This document shows, one piece after another, positions 27,689 to 36,704 of a stretch of DNA of 64,000 nt. Both the position numbers and the translations under genes were made by a program. The notes under the pieces were generated by a model that was not told the DNA's origin, did no database searches, and saw nothing but the letters and a program-made list of their open reading frames with translations. Each line of letters starts with the position of its first letter. The first letter of the stretch is position 1. The stretch comes from Gemmatimonadota bacterium (GTDB lineage Bacteria; Latescibacterota; UBA2968; GCA-2709665). Location of the stretch: the NCBI GenBank assembly GCA_028873695.1, contig JAPPNU010000032.1, positions 1 through 64,000 of the forward strand, in the 5' to 3' direction.

Positions 27689-28132
27689 TCAGCTTTCCTG
27701 GAGTTTGCGTTTGATACGTCGCATACAGAGGTCCGGAGCCTTTGTCAGGCGACACTCCCAAATACGTATAACTCTCCATCCCAATTGGCGAAGGTGACGG
27801 TTTGCCCGCCGATCCCTTGCCTGGGTTCGTGTGATCTTTTCGTGCCATGCTTCCCGATTCGTCTTTGAAGTTAAGTTTCTACAATCGTGCCCGTGCCAAA
27901 AACACCCGTCCACAAAGACTGCGACTTTCTCCTTCAAGAATGCGAAATCCGGTCGTCCAGGAAGCGATTGGTTTCGTCTCCATCCGGATAACCTCCACTC
28001 GCGCAAGAGACGTGCAAGGCGTTCCTCAGTTGTTTTATTGCCCTTGCTACGCACGCGGGTCATCAGTTCACCGCGAACTAAACCACCAAACGTCGTACGT
28101 TCCTTCCGTGCGTCGCCGGGCCATCGACTCAT
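27689..28132 (-). CDS. vsr: Very-short-patch-repair (Vsr) family endonuclease
   Basis: A 147-aa endonuclease. The family blocks are MTRVRSKGNKTTE, LPGRPDFAF with the active-site Asp62, VAVFVDGCFWHGHDC (zinc and catalytic His region), and LGWRVIRIWEC near the end. Classical Vsr nicks T:G mismatches left by deaminated 5-methylcytosine and travels with a C5 methyltransferase; that gene is 14 bases upstream here, as expected. In some systems Vsr-like proteins instead act as the restriction nuclease. The ATG at 28132 has a GAGGTG site; an internal Met24 is the alternative. Confidence 0.9.
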   Translation of the reverse strand: MSRWPGDARKERTTFGGLVRGELMTRVRSKGNKTTEERLARLLREWRLSGWRRNQSLPGRPDFAFLKEKVAVFVDGCFWHGHDCRNLTSKTNREAWHEKITRTQARDRRANRHLRQLGWRVIRIWECRLTKAPDLCMRRIKRKLQES

Positions 28133-28146
28133 CGTCTCACACCTCG

Positions 28147-29235
28147 TTAATTTTCCGCCGATTCCCGAAGTGCGGAATGGACTTTCCTGGCAGCTAACTT
28201 CGCATATAACGGGGGAACTGCGTTGCCAATTAGATCACAAACTTTGTCCATTTTATCCGTGGTGAATCTGTAGTTTTCGGGAAACGTCTGAAGCAGCGCT
28301 GCTTCCCGTACTGAAATTGTCAATCTTGATTTATCCGGATGTCCGAACCGGCCTTTGGACGCCGTGGTACACCCACCCGTAATAGTAGGGGAGATTTGGT
28401 CCCAGGCCATTCTTCCATACGTATTTGTGAATCCCCGATAGTCGCTCCGATGACATTCCGGACGTACCGACTCATCTATTGCCAACCATGTCTTACCAGG
28501 TTCCGCCGCTTCCAGCCTCTTCCTGACCTGTGGTTGAAGATTTCTAACTACGTGCCAGTTTTGAGCCTGGGGACCGCCATCGCTGCGTGCTTCCCTTACC
28601 GTGACAGGTGCTCCCATATGGTTGATCGTCTGCCTTACCGTTCTCCACGCACGCAAGCCGGATCCATCGTCCGGGAGACGAGCATGAGTGGGTTCGGGTA
28701 AGGTAATATCGAATCCAAGTCCGGCCACGAGTACCAGGCGTCGTCGGGATTGCGGTACTCCAAAGTCGGCCATTTGCTCAATACGCCAACTGTATTTGTA
28801 TTCTAGTTTGGAAATTACTTCAAGAAATTCATCGAAAATCGCTTTCCCACGTCTCAAAACGCCGGGGACGTTTTCCATTATAACCGCACGGGGACGAATT
28901 TCTTCAACGATCTTGGCCATCGAGAGAAGAAGCTCGTTTCGAGGGTCCGGCTTGTCATACTTGCTCGTAAGCGAACAGAAGCCCTGGCAGGGAGCGCAAC
29001 CTGCCAAAAGAGAAATTTCCTCGTTGCCGGTTTCCCTTTTGAGATCTGACACCCGCACTTCACGGATATCCTTTTTCAGCAGGCGTGTTCGTGGGTGGTT
29101 CGACCGGTATGTTCGTGCCGCATCGCAGTCGATTTCGACGGCTGCTGAGACATTGAATCCGGCATCGCGAATACCCTTTGTCAGCCCACCGCATCCGGCG
29201 AACAGGTCGATCGCGATTGGTCTTTCTTTATTCAT
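28147..29235 (-). CDS. DNA (cytosine-5) methyltransferase
   Basis: A 362-aa C5 methylase with ordered motifs: I FAGCGG (12-17), IV GCAPCQGF with catalytic Cys83, VI ENVPG (121-125), VIII QSRRR (162-166), and IX-X regions ending in GNAVPP near residue 340. Motif IV reads PCQGFC rather than the usual PCQGFS. The target-recognition region between VIII and IX is about 100 residues, enough for one recognition site, which I cannot predict. It lies between the GHKL ATPase (37 bases upstream) and vsr, in what looks like one operon. Confidence 0.95.
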   Translation of the reverse strand: MNKERPIAIDLFAGCGGLTKGIRDAGFNVSAAVEIDCDAARTYRSNHPRTRLLKKDIREVRVSDLKRETGNEEISLLAGCAPCQGFCSLTSKYDKPDPRNELLLSMAKIVEEIRPRAVIMENVPGVLRRGKAIFDEFLEVISKLEYKYSWRIEQMADFGVPQSRRRLVLVAGLGFDITLPEPTHARLPDDGSGLRAWRTVRQTINHMGAPVTVREARSDGGPQAQNWHVVRNLQPQVRKRLEAAEPGKTWLAIDESVRPECHRSDYRGFTNTYGRMAWDQISPTITGGCTTASKGRFGHPDKSRLTISVREAALLQTFPENYRFTTDKMDKVCDLIGNAVPPLYAKLAARKVHSALRESAEN

Positions 29236-29272
29236 TGATCAGCCTTGATCTGCGTTTGGTTAAATTAGTGCT

Positions 29273-31231
29273 TTAAGTCGAAACGTCAGATAGATTCTCT
29301 AATCTAGGGTCATCCGATGAGACACGTGTTCTGACCACGTCGAGGAATTCGCCGTGTAGAGTTTCCGTCGCAGTCAATAAGTTATCCCATGTCCGTATAT
29401 CGAAAACGTCAGAACGCTGAAGTTCCTGCGCGTGAATTTCATCTCCCGGACTAACGCGGTCGGCAATTAACAGACCGCGTATTGTCGTTCTCTGGTTTTC
29501 TTCGTCTGCCTCCTGTTGTAGCTTCCTTCGCAAGAAGTAAACATAGTCTCGTAGTTGATCGAATTCTTTTCGCCCGACTAAACCTCCGGGTCTCTTCGTT
29601 TCAACAACGTGCGCAGTCTTGTAACGATCGCCAAGACAAAAGAAATCTAGTCGCTTACTGCCTTCGTTGCCATCAGGCGAGTCGATTTCGAATTCTTCTG
29701 CAATCAGCCTGTCGAGGGTAACCTCGTGTGCGAGTGTGGTCCACTTCGGATCGATAAGCCATGGGTGATCACGCACATAATCCTGCATGTCCGGTTTCTC
29801 TGGGACTCTATCACGGATCATTTCCTTAAACTTGCGGATGATTTCAACTCGACCCTTTACGAGATGTGCAGTGTTGACAAGCTCAATTATGTCCCATTCG
29901 GAAAGAACCTCGCTGAATTTATCATATTCACTGGGAGAAGCTGCATTCAATCGTCGTATCGCATCGAGAAAACTCCGATTCGTCAATGCATTAAAGGCGA
30001 ATTCCACAAGATCGTCTGCTATATCCCTTCCCTCTTGATCTTTGTCAAGTTGTGGTATGCCGCAGATACGGTCGACCACTCTCGTGAATACTTGACGTTC
30101 TCTCTCGGGTAATCTCTCGGCTTGCTGCAAGAACTGCGACACCTTTGGACTTGTGCGTTTAGCTTCTCGTCGTTTATCCGACCATGTTTCTAGTAACTCT
30201 CTGATTTTTCTTTGTCCCCATTCCTTCAACGGCACTGCCGTGGGATCCTCCCATCGAACAGTCGCTCTATCCGTTGCTATCAGATCCACACTGTCGTCAA
30301 GGAAATCCGCCTGAACTTCGCCTGTGAGGTATTGCATGCCATGCTGACCCCATACGCCTCCGCTCAGGTCGAAAAACCACGGAGTCTGAGCCAGTTTGCC
30401 TCTCACGTAGACTACAAATCCCCGCTGTTCTTCAACAGGTATGGTATCACTGCAGAATCCCGCCCACCATTTCAGCGGCTGTCGATTCGGTAGCTCGTCC
30501 ATTTGCCATGTATCGACACTTTCCGGAATCCTGAATTGAAATGGTATCTCTTGTCTCGATACAGGTGTATCGTTTACATAGACCGTGAAGTTTTCGTCAA
30601 TTATCAGTAGCCGCCTGGCAATGCTCTTCCTAAATTGCTCCTCGTTAATTGATCGACTGAGCTTAAGCCGAGAAAGTCTTACCGTTGTCCCAGGCGAATC
30701 TTCCGTATACCTACCGTCATCTGACAATGATTCGGGAGCATATCCTTCGGCGTCTGCGAAATTCGAACTCCTCGTAAGATCGCTATAGTCCAACCCAAAA
30801 TGGGCAATTTGTCCGTCCTTAACGGTTCGGATGTCGATAAAATCGGCAATTCCGAATCCGGCGAGTTTGCCGATGCCTTTTCGCCCCTGGACTTTTCGAG
30901 ATTCCAACCCATTGTATTGCCTTGTCCATTCATTCTGATGTGATCGTCTGTCTCTACCTACTGAAAGATAGCGAGAATTACATTCATCAAAACTCATGCC
31001 GTGTCCGTCGTCCCTGACGACAATCGCGTCAGACGGCGCGATTGCCGCGTGAGTTGGCAGTTCGATCCAGACATTTCTCGCCATAGCGTCATACGCGTTC
31101 GAGATGAGTTCTGAAATTGCGGGCACCGCCCCGGAATACATCTGCAAACCCAGGTGTTTGAACAATTGCCCAGCAACCGTCATCTTGTATTTGCGTTCAG
31201 AGTCTAAACTCAACGTTTCTTGTCTCGCCAT
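29273..31231 (-). CDS. MORC/MutL-like GHKL ATPase fused to a PD-(D/E)XK-like nuclease domain
   Basis: A 652-aa protein. The N-terminal GHKL ATPase has the N box with E41, N45 and D48 in SELISNAYDA, the G1 box DDGHGM (74-79), and a G2-like GRKGIGKLAGFG (116-127). Middle residues 250-480 are helical. Near the C-terminus, D529 (RLDFF) and E544-T-K546 (VVETKRP) give a D...E-x-K nuclease pattern after a PWLIDP-type block, resembling Shedu/DUF4263-like domains. MORC/MutL-type ATPases beside C5 methylases and Vsr are described as restriction components. The start at Met10 of the longer frame (31231) is chosen for its GGGGA site. A good promoter lies 160 bases upstream. Confidence 0.8.
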   Translation of the reverse strand: MARQETLSLDSERKYKMTVAGQLFKHLGLQMYSGAVPAISELISNAYDAMARNVWIELPTHAAIAPSDAIVVRDDGHGMSFDECNSRYLSVGRDRRSHQNEWTRQYNGLESRKVQGRKGIGKLAGFGIADFIDIRTVKDGQIAHFGLDYSDLTRSSNFADAEGYAPESLSDDGRYTEDSPGTTVRLSRLKLSRSINEEQFRKSIARRLLIIDENFTVYVNDTPVSRQEIPFQFRIPESVDTWQMDELPNRQPLKWWAGFCSDTIPVEEQRGFVVYVRGKLAQTPWFFDLSGGVWGQHGMQYLTGEVQADFLDDSVDLIATDRATVRWEDPTAVPLKEWGQRKIRELLETWSDKRREAKRTSPKVSQFLQQAERLPERERQVFTRVVDRICGIPQLDKDQEGRDIADDLVEFAFNALTNRSFLDAIRRLNAASPSEYDKFSEVLSEWDIIELVNTAHLVKGRVEIIRKFKEMIRDRVPEKPDMQDYVRDHPWLIDPKWTTLAHEVTLDRLIAEEFEIDSPDGNEGSKRLDFFCLGDRYKTAHVVETKRPGGLVGRKEFDQLRDYVYFLRRKLQQEADEENQRTTIRGLLIADRVSPGDEIHAQELQRSDVFDIRTWDNLLTATETLHGEFLDVVRTRVSSDDPRLENLSDVST

Positions 31232-31392
31232 AACCAGATTTCCCCATGCGACGACCACGGATGTTTCCTTCCTCCGTTTGGAACTTGATTGCGCCGCGGG
31301 AAGAATGCCTAATTTCAGTTGTCAAGAATCCAGAACTTGACAATGATTCACGACGTCCGGCTTCTTGCGGAAAACGTCGGTAGGTGTATAAT

Positions 31393-31421
31393 ATTGTACT
31401 TTGAATTTTCAAACCGGTCAA
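31393..31421 (-). promoter_or_regulatory. Promoter for the GHKL-Dcm-Vsr-X-SIR2 gene string
   Basis: On the minus strand, TTGACC (31421-31416) and TACAAT (31398-31393) are 17 bases apart. They lie just after the stop of the MmeI-like gene and about 160 bases before the GHKL start. No other comparable promoter is seen before vsr. Confidence 0.6.
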
Positions 31422-31462
31422 GGCACGGCATTCAATTTGGGCGACATGGGGAGACGGGTTTT

Positions 31463-34246
31463 TTATGTCGCCCGCCTCCTCCGCTTCGGTTTGACCATTG
31501 CCGTGACCGGCGCGACCATTTTTTCGTACAGCCCCAGCAGGTGTTCCACGCGCTCGCGCTCCGAGTTGAAACCGTTCCGCCGGTACAGTCTGTCGACGGC
31601 GCGGTCCAGGGCTTGGTGGGCCTTGCGAAGGTCGGGAGGCATGAGGTCTGGGTCGTACAGGTCGGCGAGTGTTGCGCCAGGATTATTCGCGCGCGCGGCA
31701 AGAACGGCATCAGCGTGAGGGGCGAGACGTTCCAGGCGTTCTGGCTGGACCGGCGGTAACGGAAAAGTGTTGTACACTACACCAACTGAATACATATATC
31801 TGCTTTCTAACCGCCCCGTAACAGTCCGCATCCAAGCCATGTGCATGGTTGAGGTGAGCAGAGCAAAGTCCCATAGGGTCGCCTCTGGGAGTATGCGCAG
31901 CTTTTGGTTTGCAATGACATCTGTACCGAGCCAGCCAATTGGTATAAAGTTTCGTCGTTCCGAACTCGTATTGGGAATGACCAAGTAATCCGCGTTTAGC
32001 CTCTCATCAACGCCAACTAATGTAGGATAGTCGGCCATTTTCTTAGTACTCGTACGTCTGCTCGCCGCTCTGTATGATCGCACTTCCGCAATCCTCTTGG
32101 CAACCATCGGCATCTGTTTCAGATCTGTAGGAGTAGCTTCTCGCAGGTACAAAATCCATCGGTAAAATCCATTTATGAACTCGTCACCACCTATATAGCG
32201 ACGGAAGAACTTGGATGCAGTCGGTTCAGCCTCAATGAAAGCTTCTCTTTCTTCATCACTGAACGTTAGAATTCCATTGTCGATCATTTGGACGCCGGTC
32301 TTTAGACGTCGGAAACCATTAATCGGGCGGGATTCGGATTTCACCACAATGTGTGGATCAGTCAACCCACCCGCGTCGAAGAGATAGGGCGAAAGGACGG
32401 CGTGTTGGCTGTGTTGTGGATCGCTTTGGGGCGTATCGTATGAAAACAGCCGCTTTTGTCTCGGTGCATCGGCCCGTTTGGCCAATCCGATGATCACCAC
32501 GTGAACGTGCGCCTTGCCACGAGCGTCGGATCCCCACGCGAAGGTGCGGTGGGCAAACGAAATCTCCAATTTGTGCCGCTCGAACAGGATCGGCCAGAGT
32601 TGCGCGACCTGTTCGCCCTGCGTGATCGAATTGGTCGCCACGAAACCAATTCGCGCCGCGCTATTCTGCACGTATGCGCCGGCCTTGATAAACCACGCGG
32701 TCACGTAATCGAGCGTGCCTCCGCTCTTTCCCAGCGCAGCGATGTTGCGCACCTGTTCGCGCTGTTCTTGAGACTGAAATTTGGCCCCCACAAATGGCGG
32801 ATTGCCAAGCACGTAGGAACATTCCTCCGGAGGCAGATGCTCGGACCATTCAAATTCGAGCGCGTCCCCCTGCCGGATGTGCGGCGACTTCTCCAGCGGA
32901 ATGCGAGCGAAAGTCTCACCGAACTCAAGGCTCAAACGGACATTCATAATGTGGTCCATCATCCACAGCGCCACTTCGGCGATGCGTGCTGGAAATTCCC
33001 CCATCTCGATGCCGTAGAATTGATCAACGTTGACAATCACAAGCTGGGTGGCAAAGACGTCCGTCTGGGTTTTCGGGTGAATCTCTCTGAGTACCTCGAT
33101 TTCCAACGCGCGCAGTTCCCGGTACGCGATGATGAGGAAATTGCCGCAACCGCAGGCCGGATCAAGAATGCGAAGGTCGCGCAGACGTTGCCGAAACGTG
33201 TGAAGCGCTGGAATACGGCGAGTGTCACGACGGGCTTTCAGTTTGCGGAACTCCTCCCGCAATTCGTCGAGGAACAGCGGCTCAATAACCTTGAGGATAT
33301 TCTGTTCCGTGGTATAGTGCGCACCTTGCCGGCGCCGTTGGTCCTTGTCCATTACCGACTGAAACAGCGAGCCGAAAATCGCCGGTGAGATGTTAGACCA
33401 ATTGAAATTGCAAGCGTCAATCAGCTTCTTGCGCATCTCAGAATCGAATGACGGGATGGGAAGCGTGTCACGAAACAATTCGCCGTTGACGTATGGGAAG
33501 CGGTCGAGGTCTTCATCGAGCGTTTTAACGCGTCGGTCTTCGGGCGTGTTGAGAACTTGAAACAAGTGCATCAGGCGGCTGCCAAGATCCGACCCGTCCT
33601 CACTCGTACGGTTTTCCAGGTAATCCAGAAAGATGTCCCGTGGCTCGAAGATGCCGGTGTCGTCCGCAAAGAAACAGAACACAATGCGAACGAGGAATTG
33701 CTCCAGGTCGTGGCCGGTGTAACCCGATGCAGCAAGTGCGTCGTGTAGAAGGCCGACACGTTCCGCGGCGGCAATATTGACCGGGTCCTGGTCCTTGAAC
33801 GTTCGCTTCTGAACGCCGAGAATAAAACCGAACTTTTCGACGTGATCAGGAAGGTCGGCGAGAGCGAAACAAACTTCCTCGCGTTCGTCCCGGTCAATCA
33901 ATTCGAAGGTCTGGAAGTCACACTGCAACTGGTAACGCGGTTGCTCGTGCATCGGCAATGCGTCGAAATAGGCGTCTGCCTGTTCGCGTGCCTTTTCCAG
34001 ATCACGTCCCGCGCTCTTCTGCTCGACGAGCAATACGCCAGGCCAGAACAGGTCGATAAATCCATGGGAATCATCCAGGCGTCTGACCTGCTCTTCGTAC
34101 CGGGCGACCGTACGACGTTTTACGCCGAATATCTCGAAGAATTCGTTGTAAAAGCTCTGTGTCTCGCCCTTTTCGTAGCCGGAGTCCTTCCACTCTCGTG
34201 CGAATTCGGCGGCGCGGGTGCGGATTTCATTCCATGATAGGCGCAT
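31463..34246 (-). CDS. MmeI-like type IIL restriction-methylation enzyme
   Basis: A 927-aa single-chain enzyme that both cuts and methylates DNA. The N-terminal nuclease has D65-x9-E75-Q-K77, the spacing of MmeI (D-x9-ExK). A helical connector follows, then an N6-adenine methylase with motif I DPACGCGNF (362-370) and motif IV NPPF (482-485). A C-terminal target-recognition region runs to about 870, including FYRWILYLREATP and NTFPLPP. Length is that of MmeI (about 920). No separate specificity subunit is present. It has its own duplicated regulatory element 123 bases upstream. BREX PglX is also a long adenine methylase, but no other BREX gene is here. Confidence 0.88.
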   Translation of the reverse strand: MRLSWNEIRTRAAEFAREWKDSGYEKGETQSFYNEFFEIFGVKRRTVARYEEQVRRLDDSHGFIDLFWPGVLLVEQKSAGRDLEKAREQADAYFDALPMHEQPRYQLQCDFQTFELIDRDEREEVCFALADLPDHVEKFGFILGVQKRTFKDQDPVNIAAAERVGLLHDALAASGYTGHDLEQFLVRIVFCFFADDTGIFEPRDIFLDYLENRTSEDGSDLGSRLMHLFQVLNTPEDRRVKTLDEDLDRFPYVNGELFRDTLPIPSFDSEMRKKLIDACNFNWSNISPAIFGSLFQSVMDKDQRRRQGAHYTTEQNILKVIEPLFLDELREEFRKLKARRDTRRIPALHTFRQRLRDLRILDPACGCGNFLIIAYRELRALEIEVLREIHPKTQTDVFATQLVIVNVDQFYGIEMGEFPARIAEVALWMMDHIMNVRLSLEFGETFARIPLEKSPHIRQGDALEFEWSEHLPPEECSYVLGNPPFVGAKFQSQEQREQVRNIAALGKSGGTLDYVTAWFIKAGAYVQNSAARIGFVATNSITQGEQVAQLWPILFERHKLEISFAHRTFAWGSDARGKAHVHVVIIGLAKRADAPRQKRLFSYDTPQSDPQHSQHAVLSPYLFDAGGLTDPHIVVKSESRPINGFRRLKTGVQMIDNGILTFSDEEREAFIEAEPTASKFFRRYIGGDEFINGFYRWILYLREATPTDLKQMPMVAKRIAEVRSYRAASRRTSTKKMADYPTLVGVDERLNADYLVIPNTSSERRNFIPIGWLGTDVIANQKLRILPEATLWDFALLTSTMHMAWMRTVTGRLESRYMYSVGVVYNTFPLPPVQPERLERLAPHADAVLAARANNPGATLADLYDPDLMPPDLRKAHQALDRAVDRLYRRNGFNSERERVEHLLGLYEKMVAPVTAMVKPKRRRRAT

Positions 34247-34368
34247 ATTGAGATGTTCTCTATTTCAAGTAGACTGGATTAACGGACTTTAACCATGAAT
34301 CGGTTTCAGTTTCGACCGCCTCGCGGATCCCGTGTAGTTTCTACACAGCTCCGCTTGTACTTCCCACG

Positions 34369-34477
34369 GAATCGACGTTTGTTGGACAGATATGGCCAAC
34401 AACACATTTTGTTGGCCACTTTGTATCGTCAATGGCCAACAAATTCCGTTGTGGGACACAAGTGGCCGTCAAAATAC
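34369..34477 (-). repeat. 109-bp regulatory-looking repeat, copy A (upstream of the MmeI-like gene)
   Basis: Matches copy B at 36440-36548 over 109 bases with no gaps and about 15 differences by my hand alignment. It contains TGGCCAACAA (34393-34402) and its complement TTGTTGGCCA (34409-34418), a second TGGCCAACAA (34433-34442), and GTGGGACACAAGTGGCC nearby. It lies 123 bases upstream of the gene start. The remaining bases of the 34247-34570 gap hold no gene. Confidence 0.75.
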
Positions 34478-34570
34478 TTTTCTGCCTTCTGCGACATTTA
34501 TGAGTTCGGGAAACGCAAGAACAGCTGCCCACCGGTCCGACCTATGCCTGGTATTGCGCTCGGGGGATGA

Positions 34571-35194
34571 TTATACCGCGGGTGTTTGACCTCCCGTTAG
34601 CTTAAAGAGTGTCTTCACGAATTGCCCTGCGTGGGACGACACAGCGGTGACTTTCTCTGGATCTATCTTTGCGAGGATCTCGAAACTGTGCCGCCCCTTA
34701 TCGTAGCTGCCTTTCGTGGTACTGCGGCTAGCCCGAATGAGACCGTTGACGACATCAATCTTGGCAATCTGCTCTATCTGCGGATTCGACGGAAGCGCAG
34801 ATTCCTGAAAACGCTGGCCATAGTGTTTCGCGAGGGTCGTACGATCAGCCAAAAACCAGGATTCCATGGCCTGAACCATCAGGTGGCATTGGTCGTCCGT
34901 CGTGCCGTCTGGGCGATTCCAGCCATCACGATCCTTGAGGTGTTCCCACGACCGTTGATTTCTGACCGGACCCTCTGCGTCGACTAAGAGCAGAGCGCAT
35001 TCGTCCTCATTTGCAGTAATCTTGCTTCTTTTTGCAAAACGAGTGTACGCGTTCATACGACTGCCTGATGCTATTATTTCCGGCATCCTTCCCTTCAATC
35101 CTGACTTTTCAACGAATCTCTGAAAGCCTCTGCGACAAGCACTTCTGCTGGTCTTTCTGACGCCACCGCCCTCGACGTATAGCCTTAATTTCAC
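34571..35194 (-). CDS. DUF4276 family protein, partner of an AAA ATPase
   Basis: A 207-aa protein (217 if the upstream ATG at 35227 is used). The start GTG at 35192-35194 is preferred because it overlaps the ATPase stop (GTGA), has GGAGG 9 bases before it, and puts the family motif LYVEGGG at the N-terminus. DUF4276 motifs are VEGGG, LLLVDAEGP and CHLMVQAMESWFLAD, arranged like a Toprim fold (E, then D-x-E/D). Pairs of an OLD/RloA-like ATPase with a DUF4276, RloB-like or Toprim protein are known phage-defence modules (compare AbiL, RloAB). The effector activity is unproven. Confidence 0.82.
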   Translation of the reverse strand: MKLRLYVEGGGVRKTSRSACRRGFQRFVEKSGLKGRMPEIIASGSRMNAYTRFAKRSKITANEDECALLLVDAEGPVRNQRSWEHLKDRDGWNRPDGTTDDQCHLMVQAMESWFLADRTTLAKHYGQRFQESALPSNPQIEQIAKIDVVNGLIRASRSTTKGSYDKGRHSFEILAKIDPEKVTAVSSHAGQFVKTLFKLTGGQTPAV

Positions 35195-36387
35195 CACCGA
35201 TTGCCTCCGATTTCCCCGCTTACCCATAGCTCTCCGAGTCTGTAGTCTTTAAGCCAATTCTCGAGTTCCGATGCGTCCAGCCGTCGAAGCTGCGTAGCTC
35301 CTTGGGACTTCTCGCAGACAATCACGGCTTCAGGGGTGTCCGTAAGTGCATCAATGAGAATGTCCGAATGCGTTGTTACGAATATCTGGCACCGGGAGGA
35401 CGCCTCAACCAGCAGCCGCGCCAACTCCGGAATTACGTCCGGGTGCAGGCCAATCTCCGGTTCCTCGATGCATACAACCGGCGGCGGATTGGGATCACAT
35501 AGAACTGCCAGGAGACAAAGGTAGCGCAGGCTGCCGTCGGATAGCCGAGTTGCCGGAATGGGATGATGCAGGCCTTCTTCGTGAAAGAATATTTGGACAG
35601 TGTTGCTGTGAAAAACGCTAAGAATATCCTCGATCGACTGGTGGAAAGTCCTTAAGCGGTCAATAATCTGGCGTTTTACGGGTGGTTGATTTAGCAAGCT
35701 GTTTAGTACCAGACCAATATTCGAAGCGTCCTCAAGCAGAATATCCTGCCGCATGTCCGCCTGTTGTGGTAAGCGTGGCGGACTCGATCGTCCGAAGTTC
35801 CAATCCCGATAAAAGCGCATCCGTTGGAAAGTTTCAGCCAAATAGGTTAATTCTGGATAGGTGTTGGGATCGCGTCGCTGGGAGAGAATCGACTGATCCT
35901 GATTTAACTCCTCCTGTGTAAGGGGTTGGTAGGACCGAGACTCATCTGGCGACAACACGCTAAGCCTCGCCCGCCCACCCTGATTTCGGTAGTAGGAAAA
36001 CGGATCTTCACTCTTCTTTATCGGTCTCTCATTCCCGATTGCTTCGCCCACGAGTTCGAATCGTGCCCCGGTCTCTTTGAACGTCAACCTGTATCTGAGC
36101 GGTCGGTTCCCTGGGAATTCGACGATTACGTCGACCATTGCCCTGCCCAAGGGGGTCGTTCCCTTCCAAAGCCATTCGGTAACGCCCCCTCCCTCTCGAA
36201 TGGGCGACTGAAGATCACCACCAGGCGCTGCCGCGAGTAGCGTTAGTACTTCGATGAGGTTCGACTTGCCCGACGCGTTGGGCCCGATGAGGACGTTTAA
36301 TGGCTCCAGATGAAACTCCTCGTCCCAGAATCCGTAGGACAATATGTTGCCCAGACGGATTGATCGAAACAGCCTTTGGCCTTTCAT
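35191..36387 (-). CDS. AAA (ABC/SMC-like) ATPase of a two-gene defence module
   Basis: A 398-aa ATPase of the AAA_21/RecF-like type. Walker A is GPNASGKSN (34-42). The ABC signature region is LSDGSLRYL (about 282-290). Walker B is VCIEEPEIGLHPD (about 306-318), with the D-loop and a switch His in TTHSD. The middle is an insert without motifs. It starts after AAGGAG, with a copy of the 109-bp repeat 53 bases upstream, and overlaps the DUF4276 gene at its stop. It probably powers or gates the DUF4276 effector on sensing a phage or DNA signal (family inference). Confidence 0.87.
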   Translation of the reverse strand: MKGQRLFRSIRLGNILSYGFWDEEFHLEPLNVLIGPNASGKSNLIEVLTLLAAAPGGDLQSPIREGGGVTEWLWKGTTPLGRAMVDVIVEFPGNRPLRYRLTFKETGARFELVGEAIGNERPIKKSEDPFSYYRNQGGRARLSVLSPDESRSYQPLTQEELNQDQSILSQRRDPNTYPELTYLAETFQRMRFYRDWNFGRSSPPRLPQQADMRQDILLEDASNIGLVLNSLLNQPPVKRQIIDRLRTFHQSIEDILSVFHSNTVQIFFHEEGLHHPIPATRLSDGSLRYLCLLAVLCDPNPPPVVCIEEPEIGLHPDVIPELARLLVEASSRCQIFVTTHSDILIDALTDTPEAVIVCEKSQGATQLRRLDASELENWLKDYRLGELWVSGEIGGNRW

Positions 36388-36439
36388 ATCGCACTCTCCT
36401 TAGATTCCCTTTTTTGTGCCTACAACTCGCGACCCCGTA

Positions 36440-36548
36440 GAATCGACGTTTGTCGGACGGTTGTGGCCAGCAACGCGTCTTGTTGGCCACTTTGTATAGT
36501 TTTTGGCCAACAAATGCCGTTGTGGGACATAAGTGGCCATCAAAATAC
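36440..36548 (-). repeat. 109-bp regulatory-looking repeat, copy B (upstream of the AAA/DUF4276 pair)
   Basis: Gap-free partner of copy A. The conserved parts include the TTGTTGGCCACTTTGTAT block, TTGGCCAACAAA and GTTGTGGGACA; differences cluster in the AT-rich linkers. It lies 53 bases upstream of the ATPase start. The remaining 36549-36704 holds no gene and no recognisable toxin. Confidence 0.75.
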
Positions 36549-36704
36549 CAGTTAATTTCTGCGGTACGTAATTGGAGCCGCTACTACCAGCGCATCTGTG
36601 TTATTCTGAATGTCGTACAGATATTTGAGTGCTTCAAGCCGCATGGAGCGGTGACCTGGTCTGGTTGCCGCAGTAACTCAGGCATCGCCCGGGAAATCGG
36701 AATC

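Noticed and set aside
26465..31231. A complete Z1-type MORC restriction system.
   Set aside because: No Z1-domain or helicase protein can be found. Only the GHKL ATPase, methylase and Vsr parts are present.
31463..34246. BREX PglX or DISARM methylase as identity of the 927-aa enzyme.
   Set aside because: No PglZ, BrxC, DrmA or helicase gene is near, and the N-terminal D-x9-ExK nuclease spacing points to the MmeI type.
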